Assembly: GCA_020073565.1 (NCBI GenBank)
Contig: JAIQEY010000001.1
Coordinates: forward strand, 171,434-235,433
Length of the DNA: 64,000 nucleotides
Source of the DNA: Terriglobia bacterium
GTDB lineage: Bacteria; Acidobacteriota; Terriglobia; Terriglobales; Acidobacteriaceae
Reading direction: 5' to 3'
Below are positions 41,681 through 51,097 of the stretch, one piece after another. Under the pieces are notes generated by a model that was given only the letters and a program-made list of their open reading frames with translations, searched no databases and was not told where the DNA came from. The position numbers were made by a program, and so were the translations under genes. Numbering within the stretch: the stretch's first letter is position 1; each line of letters begins with the position of its first letter.

Positions 41681-43136
41681 GTCGGTCCTTTGTCACCTCG
41701 TCGGCGACCACCTTCGCAGCCGGCAGCCGCAGGCAAAAACAAATGTTGTCGGGTTGGTTCGAACAAATCGAAAGATCTCCGCCGTGCGCCCGCGCGATGT
41801 TCCGCGCAATCGCCAGCCCCAGCCCGGTTCCGCGCGCCCTGGTTGTAAAAAACGGCTCGAAGATCCGCGGCAGAACCGCATCCGGAATCTGCGCTCCCCT
41901 GTTTGTTACCCAAACCCTCACCTCAGAAAATCCGTCCCAGTCCGATTCGAGCCGGACCTTCCCTCCACGGGGAGAAGCATCCACCGCATTCATCACCAGG
42001 TTCAGCAGCGCCTGCTGAATCTGGGCGGGATCCAGTTCCGCTTCCAGCGATTCCGCTGCCTCGACCTCGATAGTTACTTGCCGCTCCACCGCGTGGGCGC
42101 GGCACACACTGGCCACATACGCCAGCGTGTCGAGCACCACGGTCGGTGAGGTCTCCGCGGGCCGCGGCCGCGCATAGCTCAGAAAGTCGGTGGTCAGTTT
42201 CTCCAGCCGGTCCGCCTCACGCGCGGCGATCTCACACATCTCATCCCGCTGCTCGGTGTCGATGGCCGATCTCTTTGCCATGGCAAGAGAGCTCGAAATC
42301 ATGGCCACCGGATTCCGAATCTCGTGGGCAATCGCGCTGGAAAGCCGTCCCACCGCGGCCAGTGTCTCTTCTTCCAGAAGCTTCTCTTTCGCCTGCTTCA
42401 GTTCAAGCAGGTTTCGTGCCAGATTGTTTTCATGCTCCCGGATCTGTCTCACCAGCAGCGAAACCAACAGTCCCGCGATCGCGAAGATCAGGGAACTGAT
42501 CCCCGCCTCGATAAACTCGCCAAAATCCGCCGGAGAATGATGCCGGAAAAAATAATCCACTGAGGCAAGATTCAGAAACGTTGCGACCCCGACCACGCCC
42601 GCCAGCGCGGGAAGGGAAAGACGAAATGCCGCCACCAGCACCGGCACGATCGCGATCGCGAAATAGGGACTATCTTCATGGTCGACCAGCGCGGCAAGCA
42701 ATCCGGCCACCGCCAGGTTCAGGCAAATCGAACTCCATGTGAGCAGCGTCAGCGTCCACGGCTTCGGTTGCTGCCTGAGGCCTCGCACCCAAACCAACTC
42801 CACCGCGTTAATCAGAATCGCCACGCCCGCTACGGCTACCAGTGCGGCCGTGGGGCGCCCCCAAAACGCGAAAACGGAGTGCACCGTCAGCAGTAGCGCC
42901 AGAAGACCGATGTTAAGGAGAATGAATACGGTCTCCTGACGCCGGAACGAGGGCAGATCGGACGCGGTGAACGACGACCTCGTGTACAGTTTCTCGATCA
43001 CAGAAGGCCCCTTGGACTGTCGAAATTTCTTTACACGCGGGCTGCTCGGCAAGTCTACCCGTTGCCGAACTCCGACGCTGTGATCCGGGGTTGATTCTTG
43101 TCTATCCGATTGAATTGTCTGGACTTGCCGCCGCAT
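41655..43136 (-). CDS. Membrane sensor histidine kinase, NtrB/ZraS-like
   Basis: The protein has 493 residues. The N-terminal cytoplasmic stretch (about 65 residues) is followed by six hydrophobic helices (about 70-230) with only short loops, so the signal is likely sensed in or at the membrane. A coiled linker (LARNLLELKQAKEKLLEEET) leads to the HisKA phosphoacceptor H271 in AIAHEIRNPVAMIS. The ATPase domain has the N box LLNLVMNAVDASPRGG, then FEPFFTTRARGTGLGLAIARNIARAHGG. Its end overlaps the response regulator start. GTG or ATG starts nearer the first helix are possible. Confidence 0.94.
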   Translation of the reverse strand: MRRQVQTIQSDRQESTPDHSVGVRQRVDLPSSPRVKKFRQSKGPSVIEKLYTRSSFTASDLPSFRRQETVFILLNIGLLALLLTVHSVFAFWGRPTAALVAVAGVAILINAVELVWVRGLRQQPKPWTLTLLTWSSICLNLAVAGLLAALVDHEDSPYFAIAIVPVLVAAFRLSLPALAGVVGVATFLNLASVDYFFRHHSPADFGEFIEAGISSLIFAIAGLLVSLLVRQIREHENNLARNLLELKQAKEKLLEEETLAAVGRLSSAIAHEIRNPVAMISSSLAMAKRSAIDTEQRDEMCEIAAREADRLEKLTTDFLSYARPRPAETSPTVVLDTLAYVASVCRAHAVERQVTIEVEAAESLEAELDPAQIQQALLNLVMNAVDASPRGGKVRLESDWDGFSEVRVWVTNRGAQIPDAVLPRIFEPFFTTRARGTGLGLAIARNIARAHGGDLSICSNQPDNICFCLRLPAAKVVADEVTKDRHVSNSDRR

Positions 43137-43283
43137 CTTTTCTCGCAGCCAGGGTTCCTGGTGGAGTCAGAACGCGCGCCCCACGCCGTTGGCAGCACTG
43201 ATTACTGCAGCTTTCGCGCCATCCGAGAGGCTGGCAAAGTGGGCTGTTTCCGGGCTGCGCCGGCGCAAGTAAAGGAGCCGTAA

Positions 43284-43303
43284 AGACGCGGCTTGCCGCG
43301 TCT
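43284..43303. repeat. AGACGCGGC palindrome
   Basis: AGACGCGGC, TT, GCCGCGTCT: perfect 9-bp stem between the 3' end of hflX and the start of the histidine kinase gene. It has the sequence of a commonly dispersed hairpin repeat, and on the minus strand it is the first strong structure about 95 bp after hflX. Confidence 0.6.
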
Positions 43304-43395
43304 CCCCACCCGCGAAAGCCCTGATGGCCTCCGTTGCTCCTCGTCGTGACAGTGGCGCTGGTTTCTTGCCTGCTAAGAGACTTCTCTCGAGGAAC

Positions 43396-44820
43396 TTACT
43401 CAACCACCCATTCCCGCATCTTCCGCAGAAGCGAATCGGGCGCTTCTGCCTCGAGTTCCACAAGTCCGTCCTGGTACCGACGGGAATAGATGCGTGCCCG
43501 CGCCTGCAGAAGGGCGAGCGCCTTGCCTTCCTTCTGGGGAATGCGCAGACGAACGCGGCTGGGGCGATCCTCCTCAAGCAGCGCATCGATTCGACCCAGC
43601 AGAGTAGTCAGCCCGATTCCCTTGGCCGCTGAGACATGAATGGATTGGTCGTCGTCGCGCAGCGACTCGCGCTGTTTGGCGGGCAGCAAATCGATCTTGT
43701 TCATCACGCGCAGCCGCGGCTTTTTGTCGGCTTCCAGTTCCTTTAGCACACTTTCCACCTGCGCGTCCTGCTCGGCGGAGATCGGGCTGCTCGCATCCGA
43801 CACCTGCAGAATCAGCGCCGCCCGCTGCACTTCTTCTAGCGTCGCCCGAAAGGCCGACACCAGCGTGTGCGGCAGATGGCGGATGAATCCGACCGTATCC
43901 GACAATAGCACTCTGCGTTTCGACGGTAATTCCGCACCGCGAATCGTCGGATCCAGCGTGGCGAACATGCGCGGCGAAGTCAGCACGTCCGCCTTGGTGA
44001 GTGCATTGAACAAAGTCGATTTGCCTGCGTTCGTATATCCCACCAGCGCAACCGTCGCCACCGGAACCGACTCGCGCCGCTGCCGCTGCTGCGCCCGAAT
44101 GCGACGCACATTCTCGATTTGCTGTTTCACGTGCCGGATGCGCCGGTAGATCTTGCGGCGGTCGGTTTCGAGCTGCGTTTCGCCCGGTCCGCGAGTGCCG
44201 ATCCCGCCGCCCAGCTGCGACATTTCCACGCCGCGTCCCGCCAGCCGCGGCAGCAGATACTCCAGCTGCGCCAGTTCCACCTGCATCTGGCCCTCACGCG
44301 TGCGAGCGTGCTTCGCAAAGATGTCGAGAATGAGCTGCGTCCGGTCGATGACGCGCGTGTTTACGACGCGCTCGATATTGCGCTGCTGGGACGGCGAAAG
44401 ATCGTGGTCGAACAGAATGACGTCGGCGGAAACTGAGGCGGCTGCGCCCGCAATTTCTTCCAGCTTGCCTTTGCCGATCAGGGTGGCTGGATCAGGCCGG
44501 TCGCGGCGCTGCATGAATTCGCCGGCGATCCGCGCGCCCGCGCTCGTTGCCAGTGCGCGCAGCTCATCCAGCGACTCTTCCGAACTGAAATCAGGCGAGT
44601 CCGCCGGCAACGATGCCGCCGTACTGGTGGCGTGATCCCGGGCCGCCTGCGCTCCCGCCGTGAGCGAGACGGACGCAGTTTTCCCGGCGCCACGGCGGCT
44701 CGTGCGAAACTCCACCCCCACCAGAAAGGCCGCTTCCTGTCGCTGCGCGGGATTGAGCACCGGCTTTAGCGCTTTCCGCGAGGTGTCCCAGCCTGTCAGT
44801 CTGGAATTGTTTCGAGGCAA
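43396..44820 (-). CDS. hflX: Ribosome-associated GTPase HflX
   Basis: The protein has 474 residues. The N-terminal HflX domain has [58 protein letters not shown] and [20 protein letters not shown]. The G domain has G1 [11 protein letters not shown]3 [11 protein letters not shown] and G4 MNKIDLLP. HflX splits stalled 70S or 100S ribosomes and associates with 50S. The first 60 or so residues are less conserved, and the assigned start is TTG at 44820 without a strong ribosome binding site. It follows hfq by 12 bp, the classical hfq-hflX arrangement. Confidence 0.96.
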   Translation of the reverse strand: MPRNNSRLTGWDTSRKALKPVLNPAQRQEAAFLVGVEFRTSRRGAGKTASVSLTAGAQAARDHATSTAASLPADSPDFSSEESLDELRALATSAGARIAGEFMQRRDRPDPATLIGKGKLEEIAGAAASVSADVILFDHDLSPSQQRNIERVVNTRVIDRTQLILDIFAKHARTREGQMQVELAQLEYLLPRLAGRGVEMSQLGGGIGTRGPGETQLETDRRKIYRRIRHVKQQIENVRRIRAQQRQRRESVPVATVALVGYTNAGKSTLFNALTKADVLTSPRMFATLDPTIRGAELPSKRRVLLSDTVGFIRHLPHTLVSAFRATLEEVQRAALILQVSDASSPISAEQDAQVESVLKELEADKKPRLRVMNKIDLLPAKQRESLRDDDQSIHVSAAKGIGLTTLLGRIDALLEEDRPSRVRLRIPQKEGKALALLQARARIYSRRYQDGLVELEAEAPDSLLRKMREWVVE

Positions 44821-44832
44821 GCGGGGCTCATT

Positions 44833-45135
44833 TCATCCTTCGGTGCCGGAAGCGGAATTCGCACTGGCCGCCTCTGCCTGGGAAGACACTACCGTCGGCT
44901 TGGGCTCCAGATGGCCGTGCGCTCCCCGCCCCATCACCACCGTTGAAATTGCATGTTTGAAGATGAGTTGCTCCTGATTACTGGTTTCGAGCACCACCGA
45001 ATACTTGTCAAACGATCGGATCCGGCCTGTCAACTTCACGCCGCTGACCAGGTAAATCGTGATGTTGTGCCGTTCCTTTCGAGCGGTATTGAGGAAGGAA
45101 TCTTGAATGTTCTGTTGTGCCGGCTTGGTTTCCAT
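44833..45135 (-). CDS. hfq: RNA chaperone Hfq
   Basis: The protein has 100 residues. The Sm1 motif is [21 protein letters not shown], and the Sm2 core is [11 protein letters not shown]. The N-terminus [20 protein letters not shown] carries the proximal-face Gln and Phe residues. A Ser/Ala-rich C-terminal tail of about 25 residues follows. Hfq hexamers bind small RNAs and mRNAs. AAGGAGAT precedes the ATG at 45135. A sigma-70-like promoter lies about 80 bp upstream. Confidence 0.98.
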   Translation of the reverse strand: METKPAQQNIQDSFLNTARKERHNITIYLVSGVKLTGRIRSFDKYSVVLETSNQEQLIFKHAISTVVMGRGAHGHLEPKPTVVSSQAEAASANSASGTEG

Positions 45136-45215
45136 CTGCCGATCTCCTTCTTTTTTGGACGCCGCACCACAGTTTGGCCAGGGAACTGACGACGGCTCTT
45201 TCTCCTGCGATTCTT

Positions 45216-45244
45216 ACAATACGGCGTTACTCCAAGGTTTTCAA
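45216..45244 (-). promoter_or_regulatory. Promoter of hfq-hflX
   Basis: -35 TTGAAA (45244-45239), 17-bp spacer, -10 TATTGT (45221-45216), giving a leader of about 75 nt before hfq. Confidence 0.65.
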
Positions 45245-45318
45245 CTTTTCGGCCCAACATAGTTGCGAGAGATGGGTCCGCCCTCGCCGCGCCCGACGCC
45301 CGATTCCGATCTACATGG

Positions 45319-45351
45319 TTTCCCTTGTGCTCTCTGTGTCCTCGGTGGTGA
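45319..45351. repeat. Single arm of the CTCTGTGT/GGTGGTG repeat
   Basis: TTTCCCTTGTGCTCTCTGTG then TCCTCGGTGGTGA resembles one arm of the long inverted repeat at 20287-20364. It is followed by CCACCAC, so that GTGGTG can form a small hairpin. It lies in the 306-bp hfq to PuuD-like divergent gap, which otherwise holds only the hfq promoter. Confidence 0.5.
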
Positions 45352-45441
45352 AGATCCACCACATCGCTTATCCATGCTCACTTGGTGTTCCATTTCAGAC
45401 GCCGCCCATCTACAATCGTCCCTCTCAGAACAGGAGATCGC

Positions 45442-46170
45442 ATGAACCTCGTCAGCCTTCCCACTGACTTCCAAACGAACCTGCTTATGCTGCTTCGTTG
45501 GGTACACTTTGTGGCCGGCATTACCTGGATCGGCTTGCTGTATTTCTTCAACCTGGTCAATGTCCCCTTTGTGAAAGGACTAGATCCGGCGACCAAGGGC
45601 AAGGTCCTGCCCAGCCTGATGTCGCGTGCGTTGTGGTGGTTTCGCTGGGCATCGATCGTTACCGTTTTCATGGGCTTCGGCTATTGGCAAAGTATCGTAG
45701 GCTCCGATGCGCACAATGGCGGTGGGACCACCGGCGGCGTTATGGCGACTTTCTTCGGCATCTGGACCGTCACTTGGGCGTTGATGTACGTATGCCTTAT
45801 CCCCGGCAAAGGCGCGCTCGATAAAGGACCCGTGCTAGCGGTGATCTACATCGTCGTAGTGGCCGTGGCCGCGTGGCTCTTTCTTCACCTCAACAGCCGC
45901 GGATGGGAGAGCAATCGCTTGCTCGCCATTGGAGTCGGTGGAGGGTTCGGATGGATGATGATGCTGAACGTCTGGGGCGTAATCTGGCGCATCCAGAAAA
46001 AGATCATCCGCTGGACCGCCGACAACGCTGCCAACGGAACGCCCATGCCCGAGCAAGCGAAATATCTAGCGCGCCAGGCCTTCCTGTGCTCTCGCACGAA
46101 TTTCTACTTGTCGTTCCCGATGCTTTTCCTGATGGGAGCGGCCAGCCACTATCCGATGTTCGGGAAATAG
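45442..46170 (+). CDS. PuuD-like (urate oxidase N-domain type) membrane protein
   Basis: The protein has 242 residues with about seven helices. It has LLRWVHFVAGITWIGLLYFF, MSRALWWFRWASIVTVFMGF, GIWTVTWALMYVCLIPGKG, MMMLNVWGVIWRIQKKIIRW and NFYLSFPMLFLMGAASHYPM. The His and Trp residues in the first helix and the overall pattern match the membrane domain of PuuD-type urate hydroxylases (PF06181-like). The C-terminal cytochrome c domain of PuuD is absent; a separate cytochrome P460 gene follows by 91 bp. AGGAG precedes the ATG at 45442. Substrate use is not known; no purine genes are nearby. Confidence 0.82.
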   Translation: MNLVSLPTDFQTNLLMLLRWVHFVAGITWIGLLYFFNLVNVPFVKGLDPATKGKVLPSLMSRALWWFRWASIVTVFMGFGYWQSIVGSDAHNGGGTTGGVMATFFGIWTVTWALMYVCLIPGKGALDKGPVLAVIYIVVVAVAAWLFLHLNSRGWESNRLLAIGVGGGFGWMMMLNVWGVIWRIQKKIIRWTADNAANGTPMPEQAKYLARQAFLCSRTNFYLSFPMLFLMGAASHYPMFGK

Positions 46171-46261
46171 CTGCTAACCACCGTTGGGAGGCTGCGTCTA
46201 GACACAAGGCAGCCTCAAACACTTTGTCGCATAGAATGCAGGCCACTGAGGAGACAATTCC

Positions 46262-46882
46262 ATGTTGCGCTTTTGCGTCGTGCTCTGCCTGACTACGTTG
46301 CTACTAGCTCAGGATGCCTCGAAACCCGCGCCCAACAACTCCACCGCACCGGTATATACCGCGGACGGGCGGCTCGTGTTCCCGGCAAATTATCGTGAAT
46401 GGATCTACCTGACCACCGGCATGGATATGGACTACAACCCGGATATCGCGATGGCCGGGCATTCCATGTTCGACAACGTTTTCGTCAATCCAGAAGCCTA
46501 CAAGGCGTTTGTCGCGACCGGCACCTGGCCTGACAAGACCATGCTCGTGCTCGAAGGCCGGATGGCTGCCAACAAGGGCTCGATCAACAAGAGCGGACAT
46601 TACCAGACCGGCGACGTGATGATGCAGTCCGTCCACATCAAGGACGAGTCGCGCTTCCCCGGCAAATGGGCTTTTTTCGGTTTTGACGGAGGCAAGCCTT
46701 CCAAGCAGATTCCGAAAGAAGCCGTGTGTTACTCGTGCCACGAGCAGCACGGCGCCGTCGATACCACATTTGTGCAGTTCTATCCCACGCTGCTCGAGAT
46801 CGCGAAAAAGAAAGGCACGCTGGCCCCAGGCTACATGAAAGAAGAAACCGCAACTGCAGTAGAAGGCTCCGAGAAGAAGTAG
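46262..46882 (+). CDS. Cytochrome P460 family protein
   Basis: The protein has 206 residues. Signal peptide MLRFCVVLCLTTLLLAQDAS. The P460 domain has FPANYREWIYLTTGMDMDYN, VFVNPEAYKAFVATGTWPDK, TGDVMMQSVHIKDESRFPGK and WAFFGFDGG. The heme c motif is C156-YS-C159-H160, followed by EQHGAVDTTFVQFYPTLLEI. The Lys crosslink residue of true P460 chromophores cannot be confirmed by eye. It is periplasmic, and GGAGA precedes the ATG. Paired with the PuuD-like membrane protein, it may act as electron acceptor or redox enzyme. Confidence 0.93.
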   Translation: MLRFCVVLCLTTLLLAQDASKPAPNNSTAPVYTADGRLVFPANYREWIYLTTGMDMDYNPDIAMAGHSMFDNVFVNPEAYKAFVATGTWPDKTMLVLEGRMAANKGSINKSGHYQTGDVMMQSVHIKDESRFPGKWAFFGFDGGKPSKQIPKEAVCYSCHEQHGAVDTTFVQFYPTLLEIAKKKGTLAPGYMKEETATAVEGSEKK

Positions 46883-46902
46883 CCAGTCACTGGTTCGTGT
46901 GG

Positions 46903-46975
46903 GGACGGGCGCCCTCGCCCGTCCAGTTCGCGTAGGGACAGCCGCCCTCGGCTGTCCAGCGGGGCGAAGCCCCGC
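46903..46975. repeat. Three tandem hairpins with compensatory stem changes
   Basis: Hairpin 1: GGACGGGCG (46903-46911), loop CCCT, CGCCCGTCC. Hairpin 2: GGACAGCCG (46936-46944), the same loop CCCT, CGGCTGTCC. Hairpin 3: GCGGGGC (46959-46965), GAA, GCCCCGC. Hairpins 1 and 2 differ at two stem positions and both arms have changed to keep pairing. They lie downstream of the cytochrome P460 gene without a T-run. Confidence 0.8.
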
Positions 46976-47031
46976 AGCGCACCGCCGTAATCTCGCCCCG
47001 ACCGCCCACCCTTTCTACAATTGATTCCAGC

Positions 47032-47658
47032 ATGCGACAGTACCTCGACTCACTTGTGGAGTGGTCCGGCTCCCGAGAAGGCTGGCGGCGCCCAATCTCG
47101 CGCCCAGCCGTCGTGGCGTGGCTCGCCTTCTACGTCGTCTTCCTGATCTATGCATTCAGTAAGCACGGCGGCTACCTGTTCATCGATTCCGCCAACCTCG
47201 TCGTCCACGAAGGCGGCCACCTGCTCTTTGGGTGGTTCGGCCCAACCCTAGGCCTGTGGGGAGGAACGATTCTGCAGTGGCTGGTCCCGCTCCTGCTGGC
47301 AGCCTATTTCTTTCGCGAACGCCAGCCTGCGGCCTTCGTGTTCTGCATGTTCTTCTTCTTCGAGAACTGGCTCTACACCGCCATTTACATGGCCGACGCC
47401 CGCGCCATGGCCTTGCCCCTGGTGACCACAGGAGATTCCGACTACGTCGAGCACGACTGGAACACGATCTTTTCGAGTCTCGGACTTCTGCCGTATGACA
47501 CCAGGATCGCCGCCATCGTCCGCTCCATGGGATGGGGCGGAATGCTGGCCTGCACAGCCTGGCTCGGGGCGCGCCTGACCAAGATCGAGGTCTCTGACGA
47601 CGGAAAGCACGTCGAGTCCGGCACAAGCGCTCGTCCCGGCGCGCAGGGCAGCTTCTAG
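47032..47658 (+). CDS. Polytopic membrane protein with HEGGH motif
   Basis: The protein has 208 residues and about five hydrophobic segments: VVAWLAFYVVFLIYAF, LILQ-like LWGGTILQWLVPLLLAAYFF, AAFVFCMFFFFENWLYTAIY, and AIVRSMGWGGMLACTAWLGA. In the first loop LVVHEGGHLLFGWFGP has H59-E-G-G-H63, an HExxH zinc-ligand pattern set at a membrane helix as in site-2 or M50-like proteases. A D/E further on (EHDWNTIFSSLG) could supply a third ligand. It may be a membrane metalloprotease, but the family was not recognised and the motif alone is not proof. Confidence 0.75.
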   Translation: MRQYLDSLVEWSGSREGWRRPISRPAVVAWLAFYVVFLIYAFSKHGGYLFIDSANLVVHEGGHLLFGWFGPTLGLWGGTILQWLVPLLLAAYFFRERQPAAFVFCMFFFFENWLYTAIYMADARAMALPLVTTGDSDYVEHDWNTIFSSLGLLPYDTRIAAIVRSMGWGGMLACTAWLGARLTKIEVSDDGKHVESGTSARPGAQGSF

Positions 47659-47730
47659 CTCATGCACCAAGAGCTCGTGTCCATTTTTCAGCCTATTGTC
47701 AAAATCCGCCGAGGTAGTTTTCGGTGTCCG

Positions 47731-47764
47731 AAGCAAAACCGCCTGCGGGGTTGCCGCAGGCGGT
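47731..47764 (-). terminator. Intrinsic terminator of the TonB-dependent receptor gene
   Basis: Perfect 11-bp stem ACCGCCTGCGG with CCGCAGGCGGT, 5-nt loop, followed on the minus strand by TTTTGCTT. It lies 43 bp beyond the receptor stop codon. Confidence 0.8.
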
Positions 47765-47806
47765 GAAGTGGGACAGAGGGCGGAGGGTCCGCCCGAACAC
47801 CTCGCG

Positions 47807-50800
47807 TCAGAAGGTATATTTCGCGAAGAGCCGAATGTTGCGCCCTCCAACTCTCGTGACGTCAGTATTTAGGAACGTGCCAGAAAGGAGATTCCCACTT
47901 ACACTCGGGATACCGTTCTCCCCGCCACCCAGATTGGGATGATTGAACGGGTTGAAAGCTTCAAGCCGGAATAGCAGGGCATGCTGCTCCCGGCCTGGCA
48001 GTTTGAACTCCCGCTGTACCGCCAAGGTCCAATCTTGTCTGCCCGGATTGTAGAAGCTGTTCCTGCCAATATTTCCGTTCTGTCCGACGACAACAAAATA
48101 CTTAAAATCCGAGGCTGTGGCTGTGAAGTTCCCGGTAGCAGGATCGAATCCAAACGAAGAGAACCAATCGACAAAGGTGACACCGTCAAAGCTGAATCCA
48201 AAGCCAGTATTACAAGTGCCAGCGGGGTCCTTGCAAGCTGAACTAAAGTTAATGGGCACCTTGGGGTTACCCAGCGAAGGGCGGTCGTTAAACCCAGAAA
48301 GGTCGCCGTTAATGTCGGCGCCCTCTAGATGCAGTGTTTCAGGAGCACCCGATTCAAATTGGGCAGTCCCAGAGACCTGCCAGCCCTTGGTTCCAAACTT
48401 CAGAGCTCGTCCGAATCCGGAGTCGCCACCAACGCTCGGGATCTGGTAGACCCACGTTAGCGCCAGCCGCTGCTTGCGATCGAAAGCGGAAGGACCGCGG
48501 TCCCCGCGGAAGGAAAACTGATTCTGCGCTCTGGTGCTACCGCCCGAGGTAACAAAGATTTCAGAACCGTTGTCGATTGACCGCGACCAAGTATAGGCGC
48601 CGCGGAAGAGGAGGCCCTTCGTGAACCTTCGTTCCGCTTTAAGTTGCAGACCATGGTAATTCGAGTCGCCGTGGTTTCCGCGGGCAAAGATCCCACCGCG
48701 ATCGGGGTTAAGCCTGACACTATCCACACCGGGGTTCAGCTCCTGATTCAGGAATAGCCGCTCCCCTCGAGTCCCGACGTAAGCGACCGTCGCGAGCCAA
48801 TTTCCAGGGAGCTCCCGTTGAACGTTCAGGTTCCACTGATACGTGAGCGGATTGCGCAGGTTGGAAACCGCAGTCGTAACGCTATCCGATGGTGATAGTT
48901 GCGGCGTGATCGAAGGAATGACAGCTGACAAAGCCGTTTGCCCCCGGTCGTCCTTATTGCCCGAAACCGTCCCTATAACAGTGCCCCCGGTGACGTTCGG
49001 GGTGGACGAAGCAGTATTGTCCAAAATATTCGCAAATAGAGCGTCGTAAAATACGCCTACGCCGGCTCGAATTGCAGTCTTGTCTTGGCCGAAGAGTCCA
49101 GTCCAGAAGTGGGGTGTGTAGGAAATTCCAAGGCGCGGACCAAAATTATTCCGATCCGGTTTTTGCTTTACACTTAGAGTCAGCGAGTCGGTTAGAGCGG
49201 TACTTGGGTTCACGGTCGGAAACGGAAGAACGTTAAAAGGTGTGCCTTGATATTCGTAGCGTAGGCCATAGGTTACAGCTAGATTTGGCCGGACCTTCCA
49301 GTCATCCTGGAAATAATAGGCCTGCTGAGTTTGGGCCACAGTAACCTGCGAGACACCAAAATTAATCGTCGCGCTACCGCCATCACCACTAAAATCATCG
49401 ATGTAATTCGCCAAGCCAGTGCAGCTGACTGACACGGGTATCCCGATTGCGGAACAGTCGCCGCCCGCGTTATAAGTCAATGCTCCACGGGAGTTGAATG
49501 GAACTCCATCGGAAATACCCAAGTGTGCAATATCGGCCCCGAATTTGAAGGTGTGGTGGCCTTTGGTCATAGAGAAAGCATCCTGGTACTGAAAAACCAG
49601 GTGGTTCCGATCTTGCGGAAAACCGACAGCAAGACCGCCAAAAATGGTTCCCTCCATCTCCGTAATTCCGATCTGTGGGACTGTCTCGGCAAAGGGGTTA
49701 TTTGCGGTTCCGGGCGTCGGATCAAATCCAAAATCCAAGGTTTGCGCGGTAAAACGCAACTCATTGATTGCGCGTTCGCTGATCACGTGGGTCCAGTTCA
49801 CGCCCAAGTTTCGAGAGGGGCCTGATTGCTTCGTGTCAACACCTGGAAGCGCGTTGGGATTGGCAAACAGATCTGGAGTTAGCGAACTGAAGGAACCGAG
49901 CCACCGCGCGGTAACAGTGTCCTTGGAATTTGCCACATAGTCAGCACGAACATCGTATTCGTAAGCGTTGGACAGTTGAGAGGGAGAGCGTTGGAACGTT
50001 CCTAGTTCCACGACGCAAGCGGGGCAACCGGTTCTATTGCCAATCTCAACATTACCGACATCAGCCTGTGGTGCCACAGCGCCGCCCAACGATGCCAGCA
50101 AAATTTGGACGTTGGTGTTACTTGCACTGAGCGATTGCAAAGTCGCCACACCAGCAGCGGTCGGAATTACGACCTGCGCCCCGAATTCGGCACCACGAAT
50201 CCTGTCCCACTGTGACGTTCCAAAAATAAACAGCTTGTCTTTTACGATCGGCCCGCCAAATTTGAAGCCGAAAGTATTTTCACGATAGGGCACCTGAGAG
50301 GCAACGGCATTGAATCCACCTGTGGTGTACCGCTCCCAAATGCCTCCATGATAGTGACTCGTGCCGCCGGCGTAGATGACGTTGGTGAGAGACGCTCCAC
50401 CGCGGCCATACTCAGCGGAATACGAATTCGTCTGGATGGAAACTTCGCTCACGGCTTCCAGGTTTTGCGGCTGAATTGCCTGCCCGGCAATTCCGTTATC
50501 GTTGTTGTCGAATCCATCAATCAAGAAGTTATTGCCACGGGGACGCAAGCCGTCCACCGCGAAACCTACGCCGTTCGTGAAGCCGTCTCTCTGGCTCACC
50601 CTCACCACGCCGGGCTCGGTCAACGCCAGCGAGATCGGGTTAAGGGAGGCAATGGGCAACTGCTGAATTTCCACAGTCGGGAGAGTAGCACTTAACTCGG
50701 CAGTCTCCGTCTGAACACGGTTCGAAGTAGCTTCCACTTGCACAGTCTCAGACACTGGGCCAGGGTTCAGCTTGACGTTCCAAGGAGTGACGGCGGATGC

Positions 50801-51097
50801 GCGGACATCATAATTTGCCACGGAAACAGCTGCGAAACCCTTCGCGGAAACAGTTAAGTCGTACGGCCCCGGATTGATAGCCTCGATGCGAAATTCCCCG
50901 AAGTCGCCGGTTGCCACCGTCCTCGACTCACCGCCGGTTGAAGCCTTGGCAGTTACCGTTGCGCCGGCAACAGCGGCGCCTGTTGAATCGGTCACGGTTC
51001 CCGCAATGGTTCCTTTGCTGGTCTGACCGTACGCGGCAGCCGAAAGCAAGATGGCCGCCAGTAGGCAATAGAACGAGAAATTGCGATTCGTTAACAT
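47807..51097 (-). CDS. TonB-dependent receptor-like outer-membrane protein with N-terminal carboxypeptidase-regulatory domain
   Basis: The protein has 1096 residues. The signal peptide FYCLLAAILLSAAAYGQ is followed by a CarboxypepD_reg domain (KGTIAGTVTDSTGAAVAGAT to DLTVSAKGFAAVSVANYDVR), a plug domain (VEIQQLPIASLNPISLALTE, GFAVDGLRPRGNNFLIDGFD, SAEYGRGGASLTNVIYAGGT), and a large beta-barrel ending in FAKYTF with terminal Phe. This is the large oligosaccharide/protein-import-like receptor type abundant in Acidobacteriota. No TonB box is evident. ATG 51097 has GGAGGAG upstream; an in-frame ATG at 51208 also has GAGGAG. Base composition looks lower in GC than its neighbours. Confidence 0.93.
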   Translation of the reverse strand: MLTNRNFSFYCLLAAILLSAAAYGQTSKGTIAGTVTDSTGAAVAGATVTAKASTGGESRTVATGDFGEFRIEAINPGPYDLTVSAKGFAAVSVANYDVRASAVTPWNVKLNPGPVSETVQVEATSNRVQTETAELSATLPTVEIQQLPIASLNPISLALTEPGVVRVSQRDGFTNGVGFAVDGLRPRGNNFLIDGFDNNDNGIAGQAIQPQNLEAVSEVSIQTNSYSAEYGRGGASLTNVIYAGGTSHYHGGIWERYTTGGFNAVASQVPYRENTFGFKFGGPIVKDKLFIFGTSQWDRIRGAEFGAQVVIPTAAGVATLQSLSASNTNVQILLASLGGAVAPQADVGNVEIGNRTGCPACVVELGTFQRSPSQLSNAYEYDVRADYVANSKDTVTARWLGSFSSLTPDLFANPNALPGVDTKQSGPSRNLGVNWTHVISERAINELRFTAQTLDFGFDPTPGTANNPFAETVPQIGITEMEGTIFGGLAVGFPQDRNHLVFQYQDAFSMTKGHHTFKFGADIAHLGISDGVPFNSRGALTYNAGGDCSAIGIPVSVSCTGLANYIDDFSGDGGSATINFGVSQVTVAQTQQAYYFQDDWKVRPNLAVTYGLRYEYQGTPFNVLPFPTVNPSTALTDSLTLSVKQKPDRNNFGPRLGISYTPHFWTGLFGQDKTAIRAGVGVFYDALFANILDNTASSTPNVTGGTVIGTVSGNKDDRGQTALSAVIPSITPQLSPSDSVTTAVSNLRNPLTYQWNLNVQRELPGNWLATVAYVGTRGERLFLNQELNPGVDSVRLNPDRGGIFARGNHGDSNYHGLQLKAERRFTKGLLFRGAYTWSRSIDNGSEIFVTSGGSTRAQNQFSFRGDRGPSAFDRKQRLALTWVYQIPSVGGDSGFGRALKFGTKGWQVSGTAQFESGAPETLHLEGADINGDLSGFNDRPSLGNPKVPINFSSACKDPAGTCNTGFGFSFDGVTFVDWFSSFGFDPATGNFTATASDFKYFVVVGQNGNIGRNSFYNPGRQDWTLAVQREFKLPGREQHALLFRLEAFNPFNHPNLGGGENGIPSVSGNLLSGTFLNTDVTRVGGRNIRLFAKYTF

